Source of the DNA: Chitinophagaceae bacterium
GTDB lineage: Bacteria > Bacteroidota > Bacteroidia > Chitinophagales > Chitinophagaceae
Direction: 5' to 3'
Length of the DNA: 64,000 bases
Assembly: GCA_016706055.1 (NCBI GenBank)
Contig: JADJKL010000012.1
Coordinates: 186,001 to 250,000, forward strand
In this document: positions 56,224-64,000 of the stretch, in pieces
Numbering within the stretch: the stretch's first letter is position 1
Layout: every line of letters starts with the position of its first letter
Translations under genes and position numbers: made by a program
Notes under the pieces: model-generated
What the model was told of the DNA's origin: nothing
Databases searched by the model: none
The model's input: the letters and a program-made list of their open reading frames with translations, nothing else

Positions 56224-56976
56224 CTAATCGGTTGTATAGAATTTTTGAATACCTTCTTTGCTGCAAAGGCTTTCTATTTCAGGGTGCCGTTGTAAATAAT
56301 TAGCAAGGCTTTCAGCAACTATTTCGCCCTGTGAAATCAGTTTTACTGCTACTGGCAAGTATTCTTCAATCTTTTCCTTCAACAGAGGATAATGCGTACA
56401 CCCCAGCAGTAGTACATCTATTGCTTCTCCCTTTTCAAATATGTTATGCAAGTTCTTTTTTATAAAATAATCAGCTCCATGATTTTCAAATTCTCCATTC
56501 TCAACTAATGGTACCCACATAGGGCAAGCTTCCTGATACACTTTTAAGCCAGGAAAGAACTTCGCTATTTCCATCGGGTAAGATTCTGAAGCAACAGTTC
56601 CTGTAGTGGCCATTACTCCTACATTTTTTGTTTCGGAAAAATTACCAATCACTTCAGCCGTTGGTCTTATAACGCCCAACACTCTTTTATCTGGAGCTAT
56701 TATTGGTAAATCATTTTGCTGAATGGTTCGCAACGCCTTTGCAGAAGCAGTGTTGCAAGCCAGAATGACTAACGAACAGCCCTGTTTGAAAAACCACTTT
56801 ACACAATCTAATGTGTAATGATAAACTGTATCGAATGACCGGTTGCCATAAGGAGCTCTGGCATTATCGCCGAGATAGATATAATCGTAGTCTGACAGCT
56901 TGTTTACAATTTCTTTCAGGACGGTTAGGCCACCATAACCAGAATCAAATACGCCTATGGGACCTTTCGTCGTCAT
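56224..56976 (-). CDS. murI: Glutamate racemase with a premature amber codon
   Basis: Makes D-glutamate for murein precursors. GVFDSGYGGLTVLKEI, the catalytic Cys in LVILACNTASAKA, and the second Cys in LLLGCTHYPLL are present. The frame stops at TAG (56224-56226) after FYTTD, giving 250 residues. The same frame then continues for 23 sense codons to TAG 56152-56154 (AEDFNNKASMFYGQPVKSVHTSL), which is the usual C-terminal tail of this family in the phylum, so one Ser codon seems to have become amber. The catalytic core is complete. A -7 box lies four bases before the ATG. Confidence 0.95.
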   Translation of the reverse strand: MTTKGPIGVFDSGYGGLTVLKEIVNKLSDYDYIYLGDNARAPYGNRSFDTVYHYTLDCVKWFFKQGCSLVILACNTASAKALRTIQQNDLPIIAPDKRVLGVIRPTAEVIGNFSETKNVGVMATTGTVASESYPMEIAKFFPGLKVYQEACPMWVPLVENGEFENHGADYFIKKNLHNIFEKGEAIDVLLLGCTHYPLLKEKIEEYLPVAVKLISQGEIVAESLANYLQRHPEIESLCSKEGIQKFYTTD

Positions 56977-56980
56977 AGTA

Positions 56981-56988
56981 CAAAAATA
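56981..56988 (-). promoter_or_regulatory. -7 promoter box of murI, leaderless type
   Basis: Minus-strand TATTTTTG, exact TAnnTTTG, four bases before the murI ATG. The skp terminator lies just upstream, so murI needs its own promoter. Confidence 0.6.
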
Positions 56989-57006
56989 GGAATGTAATAC
57001 AGTAAA

Positions 57007-57039
57007 AAACCCTGTTGTACAAGAGGTACAACAGGGTTT
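57007..57039 (-). terminator. Terminator of the bamA-skp cluster
   Basis: AAACCCTGTTGTAC with a perfect complement and, on the minus strand, six T. Confidence 0.9.
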
Positions 57040-57060
57040 AAGTATTTAAACGGCTATCAA

Positions 57061-57588
57061 TTACTTTCCTGCCGGTTTGGGAATATTTAGTTTCAACTTT
57101 GCGGCTACCAATAATGTTATATCATCACCATCGGGTGCTACAAGAAATGTGTCTTTACTCATAACATGAGTATAAGCTTTTTCCTTGGCTACTGCTTTTA
57201 CTGCATCGTAAGCTTTTTTATATAATGGAGCAAGCAATTCATCTTGCTTTGCCTGCAACGCCTGGTTTACTATTTGCTGCCAGTTTTGTATTTGGTAAAG
57301 CAACTGTGGCAATTCCTGCTCAATTTGCTTTTTTACAACAGCAGGGGCTACATGCACAGAATCTTTTAAAACACTATCCTTATACTGGTATAAAGAAATT
57401 ATTTGTGCATATTGAGGATTAATAGAGTCTTGCTGATATCTGTCCAACAATGAATCAAGTTTAGCCGTTTCTGGCATCAACCCTATTACATCATCAATAC
57501 GGATATAACCAATTTTAGTTTGAGCAGCTGCATCGTTTGCAAAGAACATTCCCGATACTAACACAACAACAGTAAGAAATTTTTTCAT
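57061..57588 (-). CDS. OmpH/Skp family periplasmic chaperone (second copy)
   Basis: Holdase for unfolded outer-membrane proteins. It has a signal peptide (ending at NDAAAQ), the Skp-like start KIGYIRIDDVIGLMPETAKLDS, and a helical coiled-coil middle (QEL, QNWQQIVNQALQAKQDELLAPLYKKAYDAV). The length is 175 residues. It is the last gene of the bamA cluster and ends at a terminator. Confidence 0.88.
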   Translation of the reverse strand: MKKFLTVVVLVSGMFFANDAAAQTKIGYIRIDDVIGLMPETAKLDSLLDRYQQDSINPQYAQIISLYQYKDSVLKDSVHVAPAVVKKQIEQELPQLLYQIQNWQQIVNQALQAKQDELLAPLYKKAYDAVKAVAKEKAYTHVMSKDTFLVAPDGDDITLLVAAKLKLNIPKPAGK

Positions 57589-57682
57589 TTAGTTTATTTT
57601 AAGATTGCTTTATAGAGTTATTATGCCCTTGATTCGTTGCTTTTCAACTCCTTTTCGGGTCTTATTTATTTTTTGTTAACAG

Positions 57683-58194
57683 TTATCTTATCCCAAGATC
57701 TTTGAGCACATCTTCGCTCTTGTCCAGTTTTGGGTCGGCAAATATAATGGTAATTCCTTCACTTTTATCCAATACAAAATCATATCCTCTTGTAACTGCC
57801 ATTTTCTGCACAGCATTGTACACTTTATCTTGAATCGGCTTAATCAATTCCTGTCTCTTTTTAAACAGATCTCCCTCAAAACCAAAGCGTTTACGCTGCA
57901 AATCACGGAGCTCTTTCTCTTTATTATAAAGCTGGTCTTCTCTTTTTTTCCTTAGCTCTTCCGTAAGCATTACTTGCTCTGCTTCAAAGTTCTGATACAT
58001 TTTATCAAGTTCTTCTTGTTTACCATCAACATCTTTTTGCCAGCTATTAGCTACCTCATCCAATTGCGTTTGTGCCACTTTATAATCCGGCATTTTGTCT
58101 AAAATGTAACGGTATCGATTATAGCATATTTCTGTGCCTGAACAGCAGTACTTAACAGCATAATACTAAGAGCAGCAATAAGTATTTTTTTCAT
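57683..58194 (-). CDS. OmpH/Skp family periplasmic chaperone (first copy), frameshift behind the signal peptide
   Basis: First of two Skp-like genes behind bamA. ATG 58194 starts a signal peptide (MKKILIAALSIMLLSTAVQAQ) and continues YAIIDTVTF, then meets TAG. One more T in the minus-strand T4 run (58101-58104) gives TVTFLDKMPDYKVAQTQ and joins the long coiled-coil frame (LYNKEKELRDLQRKRFGFEGDLFKKRQEL). The complete protein would be about 170 residues. Confidence 0.88.
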
Positions 58195-58230
58195 GTTATA
58201 CATTTTCAGAATGAAAATACAATATCAATA

Positions 58231-60966
58231 TTATTCTGGTTCTACACCAAGCATAAAGGTAAATCTTGATGCACCTTTCAGCCCTGTGCCCGGTGTAATA
58301 CGATCAAGTCCTATACCATAGTCAAACCCTAACAAGCCAAACATCGGAAGGAAAAATCGCATTCCAACACCAACGCTTCTACGCAATTTGAATGGATTGT
58401 AATCTTTATAATTATACCATCCATTTGCCGCTTCAAAGAAGCCCAGTGCATAAATAGTACTGCTTGGATTTGTTACCAACGGGAAACGCATTTCAAGTGT
58501 GTACTTATTAAATATGGTGAAGAATTGAGTAGCATTTTGCTGATCAGGATTTATTGTTGGATCAGATGACTGATAAACCGGATAGCCACGATGAGCAACA
58601 ATATCATATCCTAATAATCCAAAGTTATTTGTCAAACCTGCATCACCCACCTGGAATCTTTCAAATGGTGAATATTCAAGATCTTTATTATACCTGCCCA
58701 TAAATCCATACTTGGCAGCCATCTTTAATACAAACTGGCGGTTTTTATCTGCACCTAATGGCTTACCAATTGGCACATACCATTCTGCATTAAAACGCCA
58801 TTTATGGTATTCAGGATTTTTAAACTTGTCGTTATCCTTTGTCGAGTTTTTATTAAATAAAGAATAAGGCGGCGTAAACTGTACACTGGCAAGGAAGTTC
58901 GATCCACTTCTTGGGAAAATAGGGTCGAATACGGATGAGCGTTGCAATCCTATTTTAAAACTTATGTTGGTAGATGTACCGTTTTTAAAGTCCTGATCAA
59001 AAATCGGGTAGTTACGCAGTTTATATTGTGTAAGATTAATTGCATACACCAAACTAAAATAATCATCCGGCCATTTCAATTGCTTACCAAGCGAAACAGA
59101 AACCCCATTTACTTTTAAATAGTTTGTGTCTGATCTTGCATTATCTATTAGTCCCGTATATGGATCGAAGGCATTTGAGTATTTACTATTATTAAATCCT
59201 ATTGTAAGTGAATTTCTTTTTTTACCTCCTAACCAAGGTTCGGTAAATGAAAAACTATACGATCTGAAGGCTCGGCCATTTGATTGAACTCTCAGACTTA
59301 GTTTTTGTCCATCGCCTGTTGGCAACGGATCCCAGGCAGATTTTTTCCAGATGTTGCGAATAGAAAAATTATTAAAGGTAACACCCAATGTTCCGGTAAG
59401 ACCGATACCGCCACCCCAGCCAGCAGAAAGTTCAAGCTGATCAGAAGATTTTTCTTCCAGCTTCCAGTTTATATCCACTGTGCCGTCATCTGCGTTTGGC
59501 ACCACACCCGGTTCTATGGTTTCCTGATTAAAGAATTGCAGGTTTCCTAATTCTCTTTGTGAACGGATTAAATCTGAACGGCTAAACAATTCTCCCGGTG
59601 TAGTTCTTAACTCACGTCGGATTACATAATCTTTTGTTTTTTCGTTGCCAGCAATGGTTACATTTTTTAATCTAGCCTGCGGTCCTTCTGTCATTCTGAT
59701 TTCATAATCAATTGTATCGTTATACACTGCCATTTCAACCGGCTCTACTCTAAAAAATAAATAACCTTCATCCATGTAAAGACCGCTGATATCGCCACCA
59801 TCTTGTGCAGCTTCTTTACCAAGCCTTCTGTTCATGATGCCGATATTATAAATGTCGCCTTTATTAATGCCCAGTATAATATTCAAGATGGAATCAGAAT
59901 ATTTTGAATTCCCCTTCCAAGTAATATCTCCAAAATAATATTGTTTGCCTTCATTAACCTTTATATCAACATTCAGGTTTCCGTTCTTGGTTAAGTATGA
60001 TGTATCGTCAACAATTTGAGCATCTCTGTATCCAAGAGAGTTGTAATAATCAAGCACCTTTTCCTTATCTTCTTCAAACTTCTTTTGATCAAATTTTGCT
60101 CCACTAAAAAGCTTGAATCGGAACCATGGATCAAGCAACCTTTTAGTTTTGCTTAATGAAAGAAATCCCCAGTCCTTACTGTACTCCCCGAATGAATAAG
60201 GCTTATTATCACCATATGGGCTTTGCGCCTCATCTTTTTTCAAAGAAAACTTTGACATTTCCTTGGTGCCCTTCATATGCTTTTTCAACCGCAGTCCGTC
60301 CACATTATCATTACCATAAAAACCAACTTCGTTAATCTTAATTTTATTCCCCTTAATTACATTAATCGTCATCTGGTTGGAATTCGCAAAAGCAGGATCT
60401 GGCTTTTCATCTATTGTAACCTGCACATTCCGATATGCCTTCTCCGTATAAAATTTCGTAACAATCTCAACTATATTTCTACGGGTATTTTCGGTGATGA
60501 TTGTTTGCTTTGCAAGTGCTGCCTTTGTAATTAACTCATCAGCATCCGATTTACTAATTCCCGTAAATTTAAAATTGCCAAGCCTAGGTCTTTCCTGCAC
60601 ACTCAATTCGAGCCACACTTTATCACCATCAACTTTTGTAACAAATATTTCTACGTTAGAAAATAATTTTTGCCTCCAAAGATTTGCAATCGATTTCGCA
60701 AAAATATCACCACCCGGATGCATGAATTTGTCGCCGGGAGTTAAATTTGAAATTGAATAAACGATTGATGTATCAAGATATTTTATGCCGGTAACTTGTA
60801 CATCAGCAATAGTATATTCTCTTGGCACTCTGGCATTTTGCCATTCAATAAGTTTCGGGTCTAATGAGGTAGGCTTTGTAGTATCACCATCTTGGGCAAA
60901 TGAGTTGAATACGGAGATTACAACTATAAACATTGTAACACTAAACCTGGATAGAAGTCGTTGCAT
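58231..60966 (-). CDS. bamA: Outer membrane protein assembly factor BamA
   Basis: Central Omp85 protein of the outer-membrane insertion machine. A signal peptide (ending at FNSFAQ) is followed by POTRA domains (about residues 45-480, for example GTVDINWKLEEKSSDQLELSAGWGGG at their end) and a 16-strand barrel with the surface-antigen signature and the RRSVGVGMRFFLPMFGLLGFDYGIG end. The start is ATG 60966 (MQRLLSRFS) rather than 60987. The length of 911 residues is usual in the phylum. It stands behind uppS and before two skp genes. Confidence 0.95.
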   Translation of the reverse strand: MQRLLSRFSVTMFIVVISVFNSFAQDGDTTKPTSLDPKLIEWQNARVPREYTIADVQVTGIKYLDTSIVYSISNLTPGDKFMHPGGDIFAKSIANLWRQKLFSNVEIFVTKVDGDKVWLELSVQERPRLGNFKFTGISKSDADELITKAALAKQTIITENTRRNIVEIVTKFYTEKAYRNVQVTIDEKPDPAFANSNQMTINVIKGNKIKINEVGFYGNDNVDGLRLKKHMKGTKEMSKFSLKKDEAQSPYGDNKPYSFGEYSKDWGFLSLSKTKRLLDPWFRFKLFSGAKFDQKKFEEDKEKVLDYYNSLGYRDAQIVDDTSYLTKNGNLNVDIKVNEGKQYYFGDITWKGNSKYSDSILNIILGINKGDIYNIGIMNRRLGKEAAQDGGDISGLYMDEGYLFFRVEPVEMAVYNDTIDYEIRMTEGPQARLKNVTIAGNEKTKDYVIRRELRTTPGELFSRSDLIRSQRELGNLQFFNQETIEPGVVPNADDGTVDINWKLEEKSSDQLELSAGWGGGIGLTGTLGVTFNNFSIRNIWKKSAWDPLPTGDGQKLSLRVQSNGRAFRSYSFSFTEPWLGGKKRNSLTIGFNNSKYSNAFDPYTGLIDNARSDTNYLKVNGVSVSLGKQLKWPDDYFSLVYAINLTQYKLRNYPIFDQDFKNGTSTNISFKIGLQRSSVFDPIFPRSGSNFLASVQFTPPYSLFNKNSTKDNDKFKNPEYHKWRFNAEWYVPIGKPLGADKNRQFVLKMAAKYGFMGRYNKDLEYSPFERFQVGDAGLTNNFGLLGYDIVAHRGYPVYQSSDPTINPDQQNATQFFTIFNKYTLEMRFPLVTNPSSTIYALGFFEAANGWYNYKDYNPFKLRRSVGVGMRFFLPMFGLLGFDYGIGLDRITPGTGLKGASRFTFMLGVEPE

Positions 60967-61037
60967 ATATTTTGTTCTGGTATTCAATACCCACCTTGTG
61001 GGACTTAAATGGTTTGTTTTCTGCGATTTATAAAATA

Positions 61038-61059
61038 GCCGCCATTCTGGTCAGGCGGC
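61038..61059 (-). promoter_or_regulatory. Hairpin in the gap before bamA
   Basis: GCCGCC and GGCGGC pair across ten bases in the 156-base gap between uppS and bamA; on the minus strand TATTTT follows. It may attenuate or protect the transcript. Confidence 0.35.
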
Positions 61060-61122
61060 AAATTAAACGTAAATATCGAAACTGTTTGTTAAAAGAAATC
61101 ACTCCTAACAAGGCTTTCGGTG

Positions 61123-61884
61123 TTAATGGGCTTTGTTTGTTTCTGCTATCTGTTCTCCTGTCTTTCCAAACCGCCGTTCCCTTCCTTGAAAATCAACTAT
61201 AGCTTGGTATAAATTCTCTTTCCTGAAATCGGGCCAGCGGACATTTGTAAAGTACAATTCGGCATATGCCAACTGATACAATAGGAAGTTGCTGATTCTA
61301 AACTCACCACTTGTTCTAATCATCAGCTCCGGGTCAGGAAAATTGGCCGTACATAAAAACTGCTGTACAGTCTTCTGATTTATATCTTCCACATTCAAGT
61401 TTTCTTCTTTTACTTCTCTTGCTATTTCTTTTGCTGCATTTGCCAGCTCCCATCTTCCGCTATAGCTAAGTGCCATTACAAGATTTAGCCCTGTATTGGC
61501 TTTCGTAATTTCCAGGGCTTCGTTCAATTCATTTTTGGCAAAGTCTGGGAACATACTCATATCGCCAATTACATGCAGTCGAATCTTATTTTTATTCAAT
61601 GTTTCTACTTCCTTACGAATAGTGCTTACTAGCAACTCCATAAGTCCTGCTACTTCATATTCCGGCCTGTCCCAGTTTTCAGTGGAAAAGGCGTAGAGTG
61701 TTAAGTATTCTATTCCCAACTCTGCGCAACCTTCTACAATGTTGCGTACACTTTCTACTCCATGATAATGACCGAAAAGCCTGTCTTCGCCTTTCTCTTT
61801 TGCCCAGCGGCCATTACCATCCATAATAATGGCGATATGACGGGGCAGTGATCCTTTATCTATTTTTTCAAGTAATTGCGACAT
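61123..61884 (-). CDS. uppS: Isoprenyl transferase (undecaprenyl diphosphate synthase)
   Basis: Makes the C55 lipid carrier for murein and other glycans. HIAIIMDGNGRWA contains the catalytic Asp, with LTLYAFSTENW and the C-terminal RTSGEFRISNFLLYQLAYAE. The length of 253 residues is normal. It is the first clear promoter-proximal gene of the leftward cluster: an exact -7 box lies 13 bases before the ATG and overlaps a perfect palindrome. Confidence 0.97.
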   Translation of the reverse strand: MSQLLEKIDKGSLPRHIAIIMDGNGRWAKEKGEDRLFGHYHGVESVRNIVEGCAELGIEYLTLYAFSTENWDRPEYEVAGLMELLVSTIRKEVETLNKNKIRLHVIGDMSMFPDFAKNELNEALEITKANTGLNLVMALSYSGRWELANAAKEIAREVKEENLNVEDINQKTVQQFLCTANFPDPELMIRTSGEFRISNFLLYQLAYAELYFTNVRWPDFRKENLYQAIVDFQGRERRFGKTGEQIAETNKAH

Positions 61885-61897
61885 AAAAACGGGGGCA

Positions 61898-61905
61898 CAA
61901 AGGTA
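61898..61905 (-). promoter_or_regulatory. -7 promoter box of uppS
   Basis: Minus-strand TACCTTTG, exact TAnnTTTG, 13 bases before the ATG. Confidence 0.6.
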
Positions 61906-61916
61906 ATCATGATTAC
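61903..61916. promoter_or_regulatory. Perfect 14-base palindrome on the uppS promoter
   Basis: GTAATCATGATTAC overlaps the first bases of the -7 box, a position suited to a repressor. Confidence 0.35.
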
Positions 61917-61945
61917 AGGTATTTTAGCTTGTTTTGCAAAAAAAG

Positions 61946-61968
61946 AAATGCCCCTTTTGAGGGCATTT
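61946..61968 (-). terminator. Terminator of the DUF2541-like gene
   Basis: AAATGCCC and GGGCATTT around an eight-base loop; on the minus strand the stem is followed by a T-rich run. Confidence 0.75.
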
Positions 61969-62009
61969 TCAAAATATATGCAATTAATTGTGGTTAGGTA
62001 AACATTCTT

Positions 62010-62417
62010 TTAGTTTTTACCCCAAACGGCTACTCTCGATTTACCTCTTCTGAAGCCTTTGGTTTCGTACCAGAATTCAATTTTAGACAGATGTCGTAAG
62101 CCACCTGTAAGGTCAATAACACGACTTTCGCTGCCTTGGGCAAACCTGTTTCTTAATTCCACATCCTGCACAGTACCATTGTCAAAATGTATTTTCATAT
62201 CATACATTTTCAATGGGCCATCTGTTATCTTTAATTTTAACTGGCGAACATCATCCTTCCAATTGCCAAAATGTATAACATCATGGTCAGCTCCAAAGCC
62301 AACATTTTTATCTGCCAGAAAAAACCAATCGCCGGATGTATCGTTTACTGTTTTTTGAGTAGAAAAACTCAGAAGTGCTACGGCTACTAACCCGTAAATT
62401 AAATTTGTAATGCGCAT
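62010..62417 (-). CDS. Exported DUF2541-like protein
   Basis: 135-residue exported protein of unknown function. The N-terminal signal (about residues 1-20) is followed by a compact beta-sandwich (DWFFLADKNVGFGADHDVI, QLKLKITDGPLKMYDMKIHFDNG, SRVIDLTGGLRHLSKIEFWYET). This arrangement fits DUF2541. It lies between the DUF6089 gene and uppS, with its own terminator, so it may be an added gene in an otherwise conserved cluster. Confidence 0.75.
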   Translation of the reverse strand: MRITNLIYGLVAVALLSFSTQKTVNDTSGDWFFLADKNVGFGADHDVIHFGNWKDDVRQLKLKITDGPLKMYDMKIHFDNGTVQDVELRNRFAQGSESRVIDLTGGLRHLSKIEFWYETKGFRRGKSRVAVWGKN

Positions 62418-62548
62418 AAAATATGATTTATGGTTAAGAATGTTTTACACTGATCTGAACATTAAAGCATCGGTTTAATGCATAACAAACATAAACCACA
62501 ACCCTGTGCAAACACTAACCCCTGCGGGTAATTTTGTAGTGGATTATT

Positions 62549-63409
62549 TTAATTAGCAGTAGGGCATTTATAAGACTGTAAGTTGAAAGTGACATGAAAC
62601 ATTGCAGTCACAAAATGGTCTTTTTGTTTACTGTTGCCTCTTTGTCTTCCAGGAATACCAATTGGTGTTCCCAACTCATAGGACCTATCGCTCAGCAATA
62701 AGGCATTAGATATGCTTCCGTCTGGGTTTGGAGGAAAAACAGCAGGATCTACATAAGTAGTACTTACATCATCTAAATAATCAGTATTGGTAAACCGATA
62801 CAATACTTCAAACCCTATATTAAATCTATCGTTAAAAGCATACTTAACGCCGCCGCCAAAAGGAATACTGATGGCCATTGTGCTATATGGCTTTCTGTCT
62901 GGATAAAGAGTGCTGCCTTGACCTTCTGTATTTAAAGGACGTAGCAAAATTTTCTCATCTCGCAGGTATGCATATGGATCGTAAGTAAATATGCCTGCGC
63001 CAAAAGTGATATATGGCGTAAAGCTATAATCAGGTTCACCTGGCATGAATCGGAAGAAGTTGAAATCGCCTTGCAAACTAAGTTCCCAAACTTTGCTGTT
63101 AAAGCTCAGGTTACGGGAAAACATCTGCTTATTAAAATCATTGTATTTATCAGAATATCCGAGCTGAACAAAACTTGCTCCGAGGCGCACTGCTATATAG
63201 TTGCCTAGGTTTTTACGAAAAAAAACAGTTGCCGCCATTTTGGGCCTGTTTAAGCTGGCTCTGGTATTTAAATCGCCAAAATAGTGACTGCCACCCAGGC
63301 CTATTCCAAATTCACCTTCCTGAACAACAGATTCTTGTGCCTTTAATTGACTAAAACAGCCAGTTAATACAGTAAAAACCAGTGTAATTGTAATAATCTT
63401 CTTCATCAT
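62549..63409 (-). CDS. DUF6089 family outer-membrane protein
   Basis: Predicted beta-barrel of the DUF6089 family, which in Bacteroidota stands beside nadK, uppS and bamA; the function is unknown. A signal peptide (ending at QLKAQ) is followed by EGEFGIGLGGSHYFGDLN and amphipathic strands up to the end (VTAMFHVTFNLQSYKCPTAN). The length of 286 residues is usual. Confidence 0.87.
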   Translation of the reverse strand: MMKKIITITLVFTVLTGCFSQLKAQESVVQEGEFGIGLGGSHYFGDLNTRASLNRPKMAATVFFRKNLGNYIAVRLGASFVQLGYSDKYNDFNKQMFSRNLSFNSKVWELSLQGDFNFFRFMPGEPDYSFTPYITFGAGIFTYDPYAYLRDEKILLRPLNTEGQGSTLYPDRKPYSTMAISIPFGGGVKYAFNDRFNIGFEVLYRFTNTDYLDDVSTTYVDPAVFPPNPDGSISNALLLSDRSYELGTPIGIPGRQRGNSKQKDHFVTAMFHVTFNLQSYKCPTAN

Positions 63410-63481
63410 AACTATTTAAAATACGATCCAGAGTGTATTAGAACGTTAAAAGTAATTGATTTCTTATTCAGCAGCCAGTAA

Positions 63482-64000
63482 TTAGTTTCTTTTATCAAGT
63501 CCCCAAGTAAGCTTATTGCGGAGTGTTTGCAGAAAATTGTTCTCACTAAGGCGGACAAGGTTAACGTCAAAGGCCTCTCTTTTTACTGCCAGTTGAATGT
63601 TTTTATCTACAATTTCTCTTCTTGAATCAAGCGAACAGATAATCTGATCGGACCTGCATTCGATTTCGAAAGAAATAATATTGTTATCAGGAACTATTAT
63701 GGGACGAACATTCAAGTTATGCGGCGCAACAGGAGTAATTACAAAATTGCCTGAGTCAGGAAAAACTATTGGACCATTGCAACTAAGCGAATAACCAGTA
63801 GAACCAGTTGGCGTAGCCACTATTAAACCATCTGCCCAGTAATTGTTTAAAAATTCACCATTGAGATAAGTATGAATTTTTATCATCGAATCAATATCTC
63901 TCTTATGAATAGAAAATTCATTTAACCCATATGGAACGTTACCAAAAATTGGAATACTTGCATCAACATGGATTAATGATCGGGTATCTTTCAGATAAGT
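63482..64000 (-). CDS. nadK: NAD kinase, partial (N-terminal part beyond the window)
   Basis: Phosphorylates NAD to NADP. The visible C-terminal 172 residues hold NEFSIHKRD (NE motif region) and the glycine-rich VATPTGSTGYSLSCNGPIVFP. The reading frame is open to the window edge at 64000, and the GGDG motif expected near the N-terminus lies outside. It heads the leftward envelope cluster. Confidence 0.95.
   Translation of the reverse strand, partial: TYLKDTRSLIHVDASIPIFGNVPYGLNEFSIHKRDIDSMIKIHTYLNGEFLNNYWADGLIVATPTGSTGYSLSCNGPIVFPDSGNFVITPVAPHNLNVRPIIVPDNNIISFEIECRSDQIICSLDSRREIVDKNIQLAVKREAFDVNLVRLSENNFLQTLRNKLTWGLDKRN

Noticed and set aside
22972..56226. Stop-codon reassignment to explain in-frame TAA in dacB and TAG in murI
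   Set aside because: Many intact genes end normally at TAA, TAG and TGA, so two point changes or errors are more likely.
12295..58104. Programmed frameshifting as a general explanation for the broken genes
   Set aside because: The breaks occur in runs of many kinds and lengths, without a shared slippery site or downstream structure.

Overview
The window is a chromosomal segment of a member of the Bacteroidota, most likely of the Chitinophagaceae or a close relative. The lineage call rests on GldH, BatD, a SusC/SusD pair, an outer-membrane cluster with DUF6089, UppS, BamA and two Skp-like genes, a NagZ/class C beta-lactamase fusion, RicT next to holB, and the phylum-specific -7 promoter box TAnnTTTG, which occurs without mismatch before at least 14 genes. 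Recognisable Shine-Dalgarno sites are rare. The DNA is AT-rich. No tRNA, rRNA, CRISPR array, prophage or intact insertion sequence was seen.

Layout. 1-8.3 kb: RNase G/E, a membrane zinc metallopeptidase, RadA, ComF, a lipoprotein, a peroxidase and HolB. 8.3-14.8 kb: RicT between two inverted copies of a 45-base repeat, then a more accessory stretch (PLD-like protein, a repeat block, Fic protein, beta-lactamase-like hydrolase, acetyltransferase, DUF2059 protein). 14.8-25.4 kb: GH3/beta-lactamase fusion, MutL, a surface lipoprotein, DacB, a Gfo/Idh/MocA oxidoreductase and an arginase-fold protein. 25.5-38.4 kb: TonB-dependent receptor, PheS, small membrane proteins, 3-hydroxyacyl-CoA dehydrogenase, epimerase, LpxD, YicC, GldH and a two-component system. 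38.4-48.3 kb: BatD, SDR, HAD phosphatase, the lipid genes cdsA-psd, CPBP protease, DusB, peroxidase-aldehyde dehydrogenase pair and TadA. 48.3-54.6 kb: SusD and a broken SusC, superoxide dismutase, LuxR-type regulator. 54.6-64 kb: rpmH-rnpA-yidD, then murI and the leftward envelope cluster skp-skp-bamA-uppS-DUF2541-DUF6089-nadK, with nadK cut by the window edge.

Two themes run across the window. First, short inverted or tandem repeats, normally intergenic, have become part of protein-coding sequence (holB, mutL, dacB and the start of the epimerase gene). Second, about fourteen single-base lesions, mostly homopolymers one base short, plus two in-frame stops break otherwise normal genes. Most of these look like sequencing error rather than biology, but susC, murI and dacB deserve checking. 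The most unusual biological signals are an RNase G that lacks the 5'-sensor segment, a pair of candidate small RNAs with 14 bases of perfect complementarity, an operator-like palindrome on the fic promoter, and several genes whose -7 box lies only 4-7 bases before the start codon, which suggests leaderless mRNAs.
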